Source: Mycobacterium sp. 852002-51163_SCH5372311
GTDB lineage: Bacteria > Actinomycetota > Actinomycetes > Mycobacteriales > Mycobacteriaceae
Assembly: GCF_001667115.1 (NCBI RefSeq)
Contig: NZ_LZIJ01000173.1
Location: 1 to 46,748, forward strand
Length of the DNA: 46,748 nt
Direction: 5' to 3'
Below the pieces are notes generated by a model that was not told the origin of the DNA, searched no databases, and was given only the letters and a program-made list of their open reading frames with translations. The translations under genes were made by a program, and so were the position numbers. Shown piece after piece: positions 16,964 through 24,208 of the stretch; within the stretch, counting starts at the first letter, position 1, and each line of letters begins with the position of its first letter.

Positions 16964-17995
16964 TCATCGGGCACCCAGAACTTCGCCAATATAAAGAGCA
17001 ACCGCAGCAACGCTGGCAATAGTTCCCGGATAATCCATCCGGGTGGGCCCCAGCACTCCCATGCCGCCGTACACGGTGTCGGAGGTTCCGTAGGCGGTGG
17101 TCACCATCGAGGTGCCCGCCATCTGCTCGGCCGCCGTCTCATGGCCGATGCGGACGGTGATCTTGCCGGCCTCTTGCTGTGCCGCCAGCAGGCGCAGCAC
17201 CACAACCTGTTCCTCGAGCGCTTCCAGGATCGACCGCAGTGAGCCACCGAAGTCGGCGGCGTTGCGGGTCAGATTGGCGGTACCGCCCATCACCAGGCGT
17301 TCTTCGGTGTGCTCTACCAGCGACTCCAGCAAAACCGTAGCCGCACGCCCGACGGCGTCACCCAACCCGCCGGCCCCGTGCAGCTGCGCGGCAAGATCGG
17401 CGACCGCGACCGATGCCGCCGAGAGCTTCTTGCCGTCCAGGGCCTGGCCGAGCATTTCGCGCAGCTGCGAGAGCTGGTGGTCGTCGATCACGTCGCCGAG
17501 CTCGACGATGCGCTGGTCCACGCGTCCGGTATCGGTGATGACCACCATCAGCAGCCGGGCCGGCGTCAGCGCGATCACTTCCAGGTGGCGGACGGTCGAC
17601 GTGGTGAGCGTCGGGTACTGGACAACGGCCACCTGACGGGTCAACTGGGCCAGCAGCCGAACCGCCCGGCGCAGCACGTCGTCGAGGTCGACGCCGGATT
17701 CCAGAAAGCCCTGTATCGCACGTCGCTCAGCCGATGACAGTGGCTTGACGTCCTCAAGCCGGTCGACGAACTCGCGATAGCCCTTCTCGGTGGGCACCCG
17801 ACCCGAGCTGGTGTGCGGCTGGGTGATGTACCCCTCGGCCTCCAATACAGCCATGTCGTTGCGGATGGTGGCGCTGGATACTCCCAGGTTGTGCCGTTCT
17901 ACCAGCGTTTTCGAGCCGATCGGTTCCTTGGTGGCGACGAAGTCGGCGACGATCGCGCGCAGCACCTCAAAGCGACGGTCGTCCGCGCTACCCAT
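16964..17995 (-). CDS. hrcA: Heat-shock repressor HrcA
   Basis: A 343-residue repressor matching Rv2374c. The N-terminal winged helix (SSATIRNDMAVLEAEGYITQ, about residues 39-58) is followed by a GAF-like dimer domain and the C-terminal DYPGTIASVAAVALYIG motif. It binds CIRCE elements upstream of groE/groES-type operons. I chose ATG at 17995 because AAGGGGAGG lies a few bases upstream; the open frame to 18028 is an unlikely extension. I see no CIRCE element in the 180 bases upstream, so self-repression is not supported here. Confidence 0.96.
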   Translation of the reverse strand: MGSADDRRFEVLRAIVADFVATKEPIGSKTLVERHNLGVSSATIRNDMAVLEAEGYITQPHTSSGRVPTEKGYREFVDRLEDVKPLSSAERRAIQGFLESGVDLDDVLRRAVRLLAQLTRQVAVVQYPTLTTSTVRHLEVIALTPARLLMVVITDTGRVDQRIVELGDVIDDHQLSQLREMLGQALDGKKLSAASVAVADLAAQLHGAGGLGDAVGRAATVLLESLVEHTEERLVMGGTANLTRNAADFGGSLRSILEALEEQVVVLRLLAAQQEAGKITVRIGHETAAEQMAGTSMVTTAYGTSDTVYGGMGVLGPTRMDYPGTIASVAAVALYIGEVLGAR

Positions 17996-18089
17996 CGGCC
18001 CCTCCCCTTCCTCGACCTGTAGAGACACCTATTAGATCCGCTCCATTTTACGGTCCGGAAAGGATGCGACCTCACCACAGGCAGCGCCA

Positions 18090-18141
18090 GCAGACGCAAA
18101 AGCGCCCTTTTCGCCGGCGTGGCGGGGACTTTTGTGTCTGC
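18090..18141. repeat. Palindromic element between hrcA and the Rv2375-like gene
   Basis: GCAGACGCAAAAG (18090-18102) and CTTTTGTGTCTGC (18129-18141) form a 13-base inverted repeat with one mismatch, around a GC-rich 26-base loop. The same arm recurs as a perfect inverted pair at 45410-45421 and 45818-45829, so it is a dispersed motif in this genome. Confidence 0.5.
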
Positions 18142-18176
18142 TCGCCGGACCGTCGGTTTACCGCTACGATCCGCGA

Positions 18177-18491
18177 ATGATCTTCAAGGGCGTGCGGGAG
18201 GGCAAACCGTACCCCGAGCATGGGCTGTCCTACCGAGACTGGGCGCAGATACCACCACAGCAGATCCGGCTCGACGAATTGGTGACCACCACGACGGTGC
18301 TTGCCCTGGACCGGCTGCTCTCCGAAGACTCCACCTTTTACGGCGACCTGTTCCCGCACGCGGTGCGGTGGCGCGGCATCACGTACCTCGAGGACGGCCT
18401 GCACCGGGCCGTGCGCGCGGCGCTGCGCAATCGCACCGTGCTACATGCCCGGGTGTTCGACATGGACCTTCCGCTGGGTCAGCAGACCTGA
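18177..18491 (+). CDS. Conserved mycobacterial protein, Rv2375 type
   Basis: A 104-residue soluble protein. It contains GVREGKPYPEHGLSYRDW near the N-terminus, then LDELVTTTTVLALDRLL and a C-terminal ALRNRTVLHARVFDMDL. It sits divergent from hrcA exactly as Rv2375 does. I chose ATG at 18177 (MIFKGV), in keeping with the family; the frame open from 18132 begins in the palindrome. No catalytic motif is recognised. Function unknown. Confidence 0.88.
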   Translation: MIFKGVREGKPYPEHGLSYRDWAQIPPQQIRLDELVTTTTVLALDRLLSEDSTFYGDLFPHAVRWRGITYLEDGLHRAVRAALRNRTVLHARVFDMDLPLGQQT

Positions 18492-18576
18492 AGCCCGCGC
18501 CGGTCACATTTGGGCGCCGCCGGGTGTCGACTTAATACGCACCCAAAAGGCTTAGCCTGACTTTCCGGAGGAGCTC

Positions 18577-19191
18577 ATGCCCCGACTCAACGGAGTCTCG
18601 GACCGCGACGCCGGCCTGAGCGCCAAGATCGCCTTCTTTTTCACCAAGCGCAAACTGGCGAAGATGGCCGGACTCAAACATCTGAACGACGCGAATAACA
18701 TTGAAATGCTCGAACCGCTGCGGATGTACGCGCACATCCCCCGCCTGCTCAACGCCTACGGCAGGCTGGAACAGGCGGAGTCGAAGCTGAATGTGCTCAG
18801 TCCGCGCCACCGCGCGCTGGCCGAGTTGAAGTCGGCCATGGTGGTGCGCTGCGAGTACTGCATCGACCTCGGTTCGCAGATCGCCCGCTCCTGGGGAATC
18901 ACCGACGAGGAGCTGCTGGCCCTGACCGATTACCGCAACGCCGCATGTTTCTCCGAGGTCGACAAGCTGCTCCTGGAGTACGCCACCGCGGTCAGCCGCA
19001 CCCCGGTGGAGGTGACCGACGAGCTTTTCGACGCGCTGCGGAAGCACTTCGACACCCCTGCGCTGGTGGGACTCACCCATGTGATCACGCTGGGCAACCT
19101 TCGCGGCCGCTTCAACGTGGCGCTCGGCATCGGGTCGTCCGGCTTTTCCGACGGCAGGGTGTGTGCACTGCCCGGCGCGGGCCGGGCATGA
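18577..19191 (+). CDS. Carboxymuconolactone decarboxylase/AhpD-like protein paired with ECF41 sigma factor
   Basis: 204 residues. The alpha-helical AhpD-like core has RCEYCIDLGSQIARSWGI near residues 91-108, a CxxC pair. The His of the AhpD relay (CxxCxxxH) is replaced by Gly, as is common in sigma-linked members. GGAGGAG lies 6 bases before ATG. The stop overlaps the sigma-factor start (ATGA), so the two are coupled. In known ECF41 systems such COE-type proteins are the main target or partner of the sigma factor. The substrate is unknown; a redox or detoxification role is inferred. Confidence 0.9.
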   Translation: MPRLNGVSDRDAGLSAKIAFFFTKRKLAKMAGLKHLNDANNIEMLEPLRMYAHIPRLLNAYGRLEQAESKLNVLSPRHRALAELKSAMVVRCEYCIDLGSQIARSWGITDEELLALTDYRNAACFSEVDKLLLEYATAVSRTPVEVTDELFDALRKHFDTPALVGLTHVITLGNLRGRFNVALGIGSSGFSDGRVCALPGAGRA

Positions 19192-20090
19192 CGGTCGGCG
19201 AGACCTCGCCCGCAGCGCTGACGGCACGATTCCAGGCCGCCCGGCCGCAGTTGGGCGCCGTCGCCTACCGGATGCTGGGCTCGATCGACGACGCCGAGGA
19301 CGCGGTGCAGGAAGCGTGGATGCGGCTGAGTCGCGCCGCCGAGAACGAGGGGGTCGACGGGATCGATAACCTCGACGCCTGGCTGACGACGGTGGTCGCC
19401 CGCATCTGCCTCAACACATTGCGGCAGCGCCGCAATCGCAGTCCGGAGCACCTGGTCGCCCAACTGCCGGACCCGCTGGTGGACGCCGAAGGCGAATTCG
19501 ACCCCGAACACCGCGCGATGCTGGCCGACGCGGTGGGCATGGCGCTTTTCGTGGTGCTGGAAACGTTGTCGCCGAGCGAACGGCTGGCATTCGTGTTGCA
19601 CGACGTGTTCACGGTCCCGTTCGACCAGATCGCGCCCATCGTCGATCGATCACCGGAGGCCACCCGCAAGCTGGCCAGCCGCGCGCGACGGCGCATCGAG
19701 CAGACGGATCCGATGCCCGACGGCGACATCGCCACCCAGCGCGAGGTCGTCGACGCGTTCTTCGCGGCCGGCCGCGCCGGCGACTTCGACCGGCTGGTGG
19801 CGGTGCTGGATCCCGGCGTGGTGTTGCGTGGAGACTTCGGGCCGCCTGCCGAGGTCTTCCGTGCCGACGGTGCGGCCGCGGTCGCCAAACTGGCGCGCAG
19901 CTACGGCGGACCTGACCGCGACGTGCGCGCAGCCACGATCAACGGCACCGCCGGCGCGGTCATCTTCGTCGCCGGCCGGGCGACCGCGATCATGGGATTC
20001 GTGGTGCGCGACGGCCGGATCACGGCAATCGACGTGCTGGCCGATCCGCAGCGCTTGGCGCGGATCGACTTGAGCGCAGTAACCGGTTAG
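19188..20090 (+). CDS. ECF41-type RNA polymerase sigma factor with SnoaL-like C-terminal domain
   Basis: 300 residues. Sigma region 2 lies at about 15-85 (AYRMLGSIDDAEDAVQEAWM) and region 4 at about 120-175 (LSPSERLAFVLHDVF, then PVDQIAPIV-like HTH). The C-terminal SnoaL-like domain of about 110 residues is characteristic of ECF41. The linker LPDPL resembles the conserved WLPEP motif and the terminal DPQRL resembles NPDKL. The fused domain, rather than a separate anti-sigma factor, is known to modulate activity in this group. The gene overlaps the COE gene by 4 bases and its stop overlaps the convergent cfp2 fragment. I do not recall this pair at this locus in M. tuberculosis. Confidence 0.92.
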   Translation: MTVGETSPAALTARFQAARPQLGAVAYRMLGSIDDAEDAVQEAWMRLSRAAENEGVDGIDNLDAWLTTVVARICLNTLRQRRNRSPEHLVAQLPDPLVDAEGEFDPEHRAMLADAVGMALFVVLETLSPSERLAFVLHDVFTVPFDQIAPIVDRSPEATRKLASRARRRIEQTDPMPDGDIATQREVVDAFFAAGRAGDFDRLVAVLDPGVVLRGDFGPPAEVFRADGAAAVAKLARSYGGPDRDVRAATINGTAGAVIFVAGRATAIMGFVVRDGRITAIDVLADPQRLARIDLSAVTG

Positions 20091-20354
20091 CTGGTCGCTG
20101 CCTGCAGCAGCGCTATCGCGGAGTCGTGCTGCAGGATCCAGTTGCCACCCTGATCGATGAACACCAGGTGCTTGGAGACCGGCCCGGCGAACTTCGGACC
20201 GGAGATGGCCACGTCGGCCTGGGCCTCGTTGGGACCGGCCGGCGCAATGTTCGTCACGTTGAAGGTCTCCGGGAACTTGCCATCCCGGTATGCCTTCCTC
20301 AGGTCGTGGTCGGCCGTGTGGCCCTCGCCTGGGCTGATGCCGTTTTCCACCAGG
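20080..20354. repeat. Outer direct repeat, left copy (275 bp, cfp2 3' end)
   Basis: Aligns without gaps to 24205-24479. I count about 20 differences, so roughly 93 % identity, and the first 31 bases are identical. It spans the last bases of the sigma gene and the 3' half of a cfp2-like gene. The phage repeat begins immediately after it. Confidence 0.85.
20087..20354 (-). pseudogene. Truncated cfp2-like gene, 3' portion only
   Basis: About 88 codons of a Cfp2/MTB12-family secreted antigen remain, from LVENGISPGEGH to the end LLQAATS and TAA at 20087-20089. The 5' half, including the signal peptide, is missing: upstream the sequence changes abruptly to phage DNA. It is about 93 % identical in DNA to the intact gene at 24212-24712. 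The stop codon overlaps the stop of the convergent sigma gene. It should not produce a secreted protein. Confidence 0.85.
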
Positions 20355-20355
20355 A

Positions 20356-20489
20356 GCGGAACGCCGTGGCCGCTGGACCCGGTCAAGCGAGCTGCTGTCG
20401 CCGAACGGCTGGGGATGCCCGAGCACACCGACCCGATGGAACTGCGCCGCGCTCTGTGGGAGCGCAGCAAGAGGAGCAACCCACCATGA
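20356..20489 (+). pseudogene. Phage gene fragment, left copy
   Basis: About 44 codons ending in a TGA that overlaps the ATG of the next gene. It encodes TPWPLDPVKRAAVAERLGM and then a DPMELRRALWERS tail. It is the 3' part of the fragment at 23600-23797, cut at the cfp2 junction. No family is assigned. Confidence 0.55.
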
Positions 20490-20719
20490 CCAAGACCAAC
20501 TGCTGTGGCGCGGAATTTTCCGGTCTCAAGACCGCGCATTGCTCCGCGTGCCACGCGACGTTCTCGACCGTGAGCGCCTTCGACAAGCACCGCGCAGGTT
20601 CACACAGCGCCGACACCCGCCATTGCCTGCCGCCTGCAGCGGTCGGGCTGGTCGACGCCAACCGCACATACCCATGCTGGGCAGACCCGGCTAAGACTCG
20701 ACAGGAGATCGCAGCGTGA
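20486..20719 (+). CDS. Phage FDxHR-type putative zinc-binding protein, left copy
   Basis: A 77-residue protein with CCGAEF, CSACHATFSTVSAFDKHRAG and a C-terminal CLPP and YPCW. This is a C2H2-like zinc-binding pattern with the FDxHR signature seen in many actinobacteriophage genomes near head genes. GAGGAG lies 10 bases upstream of ATG. It overlaps the scaffold gene (GTGA). It is intact and identical in sequence to the copy at 23794-24027, which is unusual among the broken neighbours. A DNA-binding or endonuclease-accessory role is possible but unproven. Confidence 0.75.
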   Translation: MTKTNCCGAEFSGLKTAHCSACHATFSTVSAFDKHRAGSHSADTRHCLPPAAVGLVDANRTYPCWADPAKTRQEIAA

Positions 20720-21182
20720 CCGTAGAGCACCCCGTTTCACCCGAGCGGTCGGATTCTGACAGCCAAACGGACCTCCCCCAAGGGCGATGGAGACCGGGGA
20801 GCAGCAGAACGGCTCTGAGGCCGACCCCTAGAAGGTCAACAAAGAGGCTCGCTACCGCGTGGAGCGCAACCAGGCCCGCGAGGAACTAGCGACGGCTAAC
20901 GCCCGCATCGAGCGGATGCAACGGGCCGAGGTCGAACGGCTGGCCTCGGATGGCCTGAGCCATCCGGCCGACCTGTTCTGGCTGTCCGGCAACGAGCTGG
21001 CCGACTACCTCACCGGAGACGGGGACGTGGACGCCGAGAAGGTGGCCGCTGACGTGGCTGCGATCCTGGCCGAGCGGCCCGGTCTGCGGAAGCAGACGCC
21101 CGGCTATGACCCGTCGCAGGGTTACGGCGGCAGACCGCATCCCAAGCGTGAGCCGTCGTGGGGAGCCCTACTGAAGGACTGA
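20716..21182 (+). pseudogene. Phage scaffolding-like gene, broken
   Basis: Begins with GTG overlapping the previous stop. About 23 codons read well (TVEHPVSPERSDSDSQ), then the frame must shift to continue as DGETGEQQNGSEADP. An in-frame TAG at 20829-20831 follows, and after it the frame stays open to 21182. The later part is helical and charged (VERNQAREELATANARIERM) and ends with GGRPHPKREPSWGALLKD, typical of siphophage scaffold proteins placed just before the capsid gene. A downstream piece from ATG-less codons near 20859 could be translated but is not credible as a functional protein. Confidence 0.7.
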
Positions 21183-21309
21183 ACCACCCGGTTCAGAGCA
21201 CAAGCTTGACCGTCATCTGTCGTCTGTGACGACCGTGGCAGTCACGTAAGCCTCTGAGAGGCAATCAAACTCCGATCCGTGATCGGCGGAAAGTTACATA
21301 AAGCCCTGT

Positions 21310-21335
21310 GGCCCTTGGCATCTGAGCCAGGGGCC
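21310..21335 (+). terminator. Strong hairpin between scaffold and capsid genes
   Basis: GGCCCTTGGC (21310-21319) pairs with GCCAGGGGCC (21326-21335) around a 6-base loop, with one G-U pair. There is no T tract; CTTACTCACTC follows, and the capsid start is 32 bases away. It could be an attenuator or an RNA processing site that sets capsid expression. Confidence 0.45.
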
Positions 21336-21367
21336 TTACTCACTCATGTCCATAGGAGGAGAAATAC

Positions 21368-22198
21368 ATGGCAATGCAGCATTCGAGCACGAACGACGCC
21401 TTCACCCCGCAGGACTTCGGCAAGCTGCTGAACACCGCACTCCAGTCGGAGTCGGTCGCTCTACAGGTCTCGACCGTCGTCAAGACCGACAAGGTCTTGA
21501 TCACCCTTCCCGATCTGGGACGAGGATCCGGCTGTGAACTGGCTGACCGAGCTGGGCTCGATCACCGCCACCGACGGCAACACCGAAGGTGTGACGGTGA
21601 CCCCGAGCAAGGTCGGCGGCATCACCCCGTCTGTCGAACGAGCTGGCTGACGACGGCTCTCCCGAGGTCGCAGAGCTGGCCGTGCGCGGTCTGGTTAACC
21701 AGATTAGCCACGCCGTCGATAAGGCGTTCGTCGGCAATACCACGACCAACGGCCCGAAGGGTCTGCTGTCAATCGCGACCTCGACGGTCGATACCGGCGC
21801 GACGATCGCCAACACCGATCCGTTCGTGGAAGCGGTCTTCAAGGCCAAGGCGGTCGGCGCGAAGCTGACGCACTGGCTGATGTCCCGGCCACCGCCGAGA
21901 CCGTCGCTCAGATCAAGAAAGCCGCGGCTCAAACGAATCGCTGATCGCGTTCGATGCTCGCGGCGAGCTGACGATCCTGGGCCTGCCGGTGGTGACGCAC
22001 CCGAACGTGGACGCAAATACGTAGTTCTGGGGCATCCCGGAGGACCGTGTTGTGACCGTGCTCCGCAAGGACGCCGAGGTCACTCGTTCGAAGGACTCCG
22101 GCTTCTACAACGACGCCCTGGACGTGCGCGCGATCACCCGCGTCGGTGTCGGCTTCTTGCACGAAGCCGCCGTCGTTCGTGGATACGACGTGGCCTGA
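21368..22198 (+). pseudogene. HK97-type phage major capsid protein, frameshifted
   Basis: A strong ribosome site (GGAGGAG) precedes ATG at 21368. The protein reads FTPQDFGKLLNTALQSESVA, then shifts frame near 21525. It continues as WLTELGSITATDGNT, shifts again near 21630 to ELAVRGLVNQISHAVDKAFVG, and again near 21890 and 21940. A TAG falls at about 22021 inside ANT-stop-FWGIPEDRVV. The end, ALDVRAITRVGVGF, is a typical HK97-fold capsid C-terminus. With at least four frameshifts and one stop it cannot form capsids. Reconstructed length is about 275 residues. Confidence 0.8.
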
Positions 22199-22214
22199 TC
22201 TGAGTAAGCCCAAC

Positions 22215-22240
22215 GGGGACGGCCCGCTGTAGCCGTCCCC
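22215..22240 (+). terminator. Hairpin downstream of capsid gene
   Basis: GGGGACGGC (22215-22223) pairs perfectly with GCCGTCCCC (22232-22240) around an 8-base loop, 17 bases after the capsid stop. There is no T tract. It is probably a phage intrinsic-type terminator. Confidence 0.6.
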
Positions 22241-22267
22241 TGCGGGGCCTAGCTAGGTCGATGAGAA

Positions 22268-22298
22268 AGGCCCCCGCACAGGAACCGGGCGAGGGCCT
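22268..22298. terminator. Second hairpin between capsid remnant and secreted protein gene
   Basis: AGGCCC (22268-22273) and GGGCCT (22293-22298) form a stem, with CCGC/GCGA extending it imperfectly. It lies between convergent genes and may serve both strands. Confidence 0.45.
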
Positions 22299-22308
22299 GA
22301 CCTGACGC

Positions 22309-22668
22309 TCAGTTCTTGGTCAACTGCTGAACTAGGAGGCCACCGGTGGTTCGAAGCTTCCCGGTCTTTAGCAAGGTGTTCCTGTTGATCGTGACTGTGT
22401 TGCCATCAGGTGCTACATAGATGTAGTCGTCGCCCTGCAGGTGATATTCGAGGGGGGGACCCCCGCTTTCACTCGTTTCGGTTACGCAGCCTGAACCACA
22501 CGGAGTGTAGGTCACTTGGGACGTGAAGCCTACCTTCATGCGGCCACCCCCGTCGATGATGGTCTGGGTGTATGACCCGTTCAGGTCGTCGGCCCACGCG
22601 GGCGCTGCCATCGCGACCCCAGCGCTAGCGAGAACGAGGGCGGCGCTGAGGGTGGCAAGTGATTTCAT
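22309..22668 (-). CDS. Small secreted protein, function unknown
   Basis: 119 residues. A clear Sec signal peptide (KSLATLSAALVLASAGVAMA, with AWA as likely cleavage site near residue 26) leads to a mature protein of about 93 residues. The mature part has one cysteine pair (CGSGC near residue 57), probably a disulfide, and a beta-rich pattern. GGGGAA lies before ATG. It runs opposite to the phage genes and is intact, unlike them, which suggests selection or recent arrival. Similar small exported proteins occur around mycobacteria, but I recognise no named family. It may be a lysogenic-conversion (moron) gene; that is inference. Confidence 0.75.
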   Translation of the reverse strand: MKSLATLSAALVLASAGVAMAAPAWADDLNGSYTQTIIDGGGRMKVGFTSQVTYTPCGSGCVTETSESGGPPLEYHLQGDDYIYVAPDGNTVTINRNTLLKTGKLRTTGGLLVQQLTKN

Positions 22669-23280
22669 AGTGTTCCCCTTTTGTCGTTCGGTGCCGGTGT
22701 AGGCCGGGCGGCTGTCGTGGGAAACTGTCAGGCCGAGGGCGTCAGCACGGTACCCGTCATGTTCTCCCCCGCCGTTATCCCTGATACGTCACCGCATTCA
22801 GGCGATATGGGGGAGTATTCCAGGCGTTAACAGTTATGTCTCAAGAACCGGCAAATAGCTCGCCGAGCTGTAAAGCAAGTGTTGTTGGTGGACTTCCTAC
22901 GATTGCTGTTAAGTGACAGCAAACTGCTGTCTCCAGTCGTCTCTTCAGCGGAGCAGCCGGTTTGGTCCTCGCGTACTCGCCGGCACGCAGACAGACAAGA
23001 GGTACGCAGCCGCTCCCTGACGGCAGCGGGCTAGGCCCCCTGCCCCGGGGGTAGGGCACCGGGGAGGCAGGCAGGCCGCTGGCTGCCTGCTTGGGACAGC
23101 AGGCTCCTCCGCCCGCGTGCTCTGCGTCCTCCTCGCGCTCCGTCTGACCTCGTCGCCTACGCAGACCTGCCCCACGGCCCCCCTCCTCCCCTGCCGGTCT
23201 CCGACCGGTCGGTACGCGGGTGCCGAATCTTGCGAGCGATAAACCCCTATTTTTCGAGAGTCAGTTAGAAAAGGTAAAAC
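22669..23280. other. Non-coding stretch inside phage remnant
   Basis: I see no credible gene in these 612 bases. The left part, upstream of the secreted gene, is less GC-rich (around 22780-22900) and may hold its promoter. The right part is very GC- and CT-rich. A perfect 8-base hairpin, GCAGGCAG (23067-23074) with CTGCCTGC (23083-23090), resembles a terminator. Long open frames here (such as 22945-23634 minus) are low complexity, with no start signal. Confidence 0.5.
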
Positions 23281-23599
23281 ATGGGTACACCTGCAGGTTT
23301 GCAGGCGCAGGTCAACGCCCTGTGGAAGAAAATCACAGGTGAGTTCGACCTGGAAAACGAGCCAGACCGGCTCGAATTGCTGTTCCAAGCGTGCGAGACG
23401 GCCGATCAGATCGCAGAGCTGGATGAGGCAACTGCAGAGGCCCCGCTGACCGTGAATGGCAGCATGGGTCAGCCCGCGAGCCCTCAGGCCGATGTCCGGT
23501 TCGGCGCGACATCGCAGGGCCATCCGTTCGACGGTATGACCGTGACCGCGTGGGTCGACAGCCGACGCCGCAGCCGTAGCAGCGGGGCGCAGCGAGTAA
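23281..23599 (+). pseudogene. Phage small terminase subunit, probably frameshifted
   Basis: AAAAGG precedes ATG at 23281. The first 60 residues fit the actinophage small-terminase family: GLQAQVNALWKKITGEFDL, ELLFQACETADQIAELDEA and VNGSMGQ. After about residue 63 the reading frame departs. The +1 frame encodes DAAAVAAGRSE and a TAA at 23597-23599, typical of the family C-terminus, so one or more frameshifts lie between 23470 and 23535. The open frame as it stands (23281-23610, 109 residues) ends in a basic nonsense tail. The native protein would recognise phage DNA for packaging. Confidence 0.65.
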
Positions 23600-23797
23600 T
23601 GCCGTTTTGAAGAGTGGTTCGAGAAGTACGGCAAGCCCTACGAGGCAGCCGTGGTCGCCAACGGCGGAACGCCGTGGCCGCTGGACCCGGTCAAGCGAGC
23701 TGCTGTCGCCGAACGGCTGGGGATGCCCGAGCACACCGACCCGATGGAACTGCGCCGCGCTCTGTGGGAGCGCAGCAAGAGGAGCAACCCAGCATGA
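23600..23797 (+). pseudogene. Phage gene fragment, longer right copy
   Basis: A 65-codon open stretch without a start codon, just behind the terminase remnant. It begins RFEEWFEKYGKPYEAAVVAN, continues into TPWPLDPVKRAAVAERLG, and ends with a TGA that overlaps the next ATG. The last 44 codons are in the 545-bp repeat. It lacks its 5' part. I do not recognise the family. Confidence 0.5.
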
Positions 23798-24027
23798 CCA
23801 AGACCAACTGCTGTGGCGCGGAATTTTCCGGTCTCAAGACCGCGCATTGCTCCGCGTGCCACGCGACGTTCTCGACCGTGAGCGCCTTCGACAAGCACCG
23901 CGCAGGTTCACACAGCGCCGACACCCGCCATTGCCTGCCGCCTGCAGCGGTCGGGCTGGTCGACGCCAACCGCACATACCCATGCTGGGCAGACCCGGCT
24001 AAGACTCGACAGGAGATCGCAGCGTGA
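23794..24027 (+). CDS. Phage FDxHR-type putative zinc-binding protein, right copy
   Basis: Identical 77-residue product to 20486-20719, with the same GAGGAG ribosome site. It follows the longer phage fragment directly. Whether either copy is expressed is unknown, since no promoter was recognised nearby. Confidence 0.75.
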   Translation: MTKTNCCGAEFSGLKTAHCSACHATFSTVSAFDKHRAGSHSADTRHCLPPAAVGLVDANRTYPCWADPAKTRQEIAA

Positions 24028-24208
24028 CCGTAGAGCACCCCGTTTCACCCGAGCGGTCGGATTCTGACAGCCAAACGGACCTCCCCCAAGGGCGATGGAG
24101 ACCGGGGAGCAGCAGAACGGCTCTGAGGCCGACCCCCAGAAGGTCAACAAAGAGGCTCGCTACCGCGTGGAGCGCAACCAGACCCGCGAGGAACTAGCGA
24201 CGGCTAAC
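24024..24208 (+). pseudogene. 5' fragment of phage scaffolding-like gene, right copy
   Basis: Starts with GTG overlapping the zinc-finger gene stop. It has the same frameshift as the left copy after about 23 codons, but reads CAG where the left copy has TAG. It is cut off at 24208 by the cfp2 repeat after ELATAN. Confidence 0.65.

Larger units (their letters stand above)
20356..20900. repeat. Inner direct repeat R, left copy (545 bp)
   Basis: Matches 23664-24208 at a constant offset of 3308 with three differences seen by eye (about 99.4 %). It contains the end of an unknown phage gene, the whole zinc-finger-like gene and the start of the scaffold gene. The right end stops at the bases TAAC, shared with the start of the cfp2 repeat. 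Confidence 0.9.
20356..24208. mobile_element. Decayed siphophage fragment bounded by 545-bp direct repeats
   Basis: Holds pieces of a phage head module in order: small terminase, unknown fragment, zinc-finger-like protein, scaffold, HK97-type capsid. They are partly duplicated and mostly frameshifted. No integrase, portal, large terminase or tail gene is present. The segment interrupts a duplicated cfp2 region. The structural genes resemble those of temperate mycobacteriophages and the phiRv-type prophages; that is recognition, not a search. The duplicated 545-bp ends make loss or amplification by recombination likely. Confidence 0.75.
23664..24208. repeat. Inner direct repeat R, right copy (545 bp)
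   Basis: Partner of 20356-20900. The three differences seen are at the base before the zinc-finger gene ATG, at the scaffold codon that is CAG here and TAG in the left copy, and at a GGC/GAC change near 24181. It ends in TAAC, overlapping the start of the cfp2 repeat by four bases. Confidence 0.9.

Noticed and set aside
22945..23634. 229-codon minus-strand frame in the phage remnant
   Set aside because: It overlaps the terminase remnant and the CT-rich non-coding block. The composition is Arg/Pro/Cys noise with no start signal.
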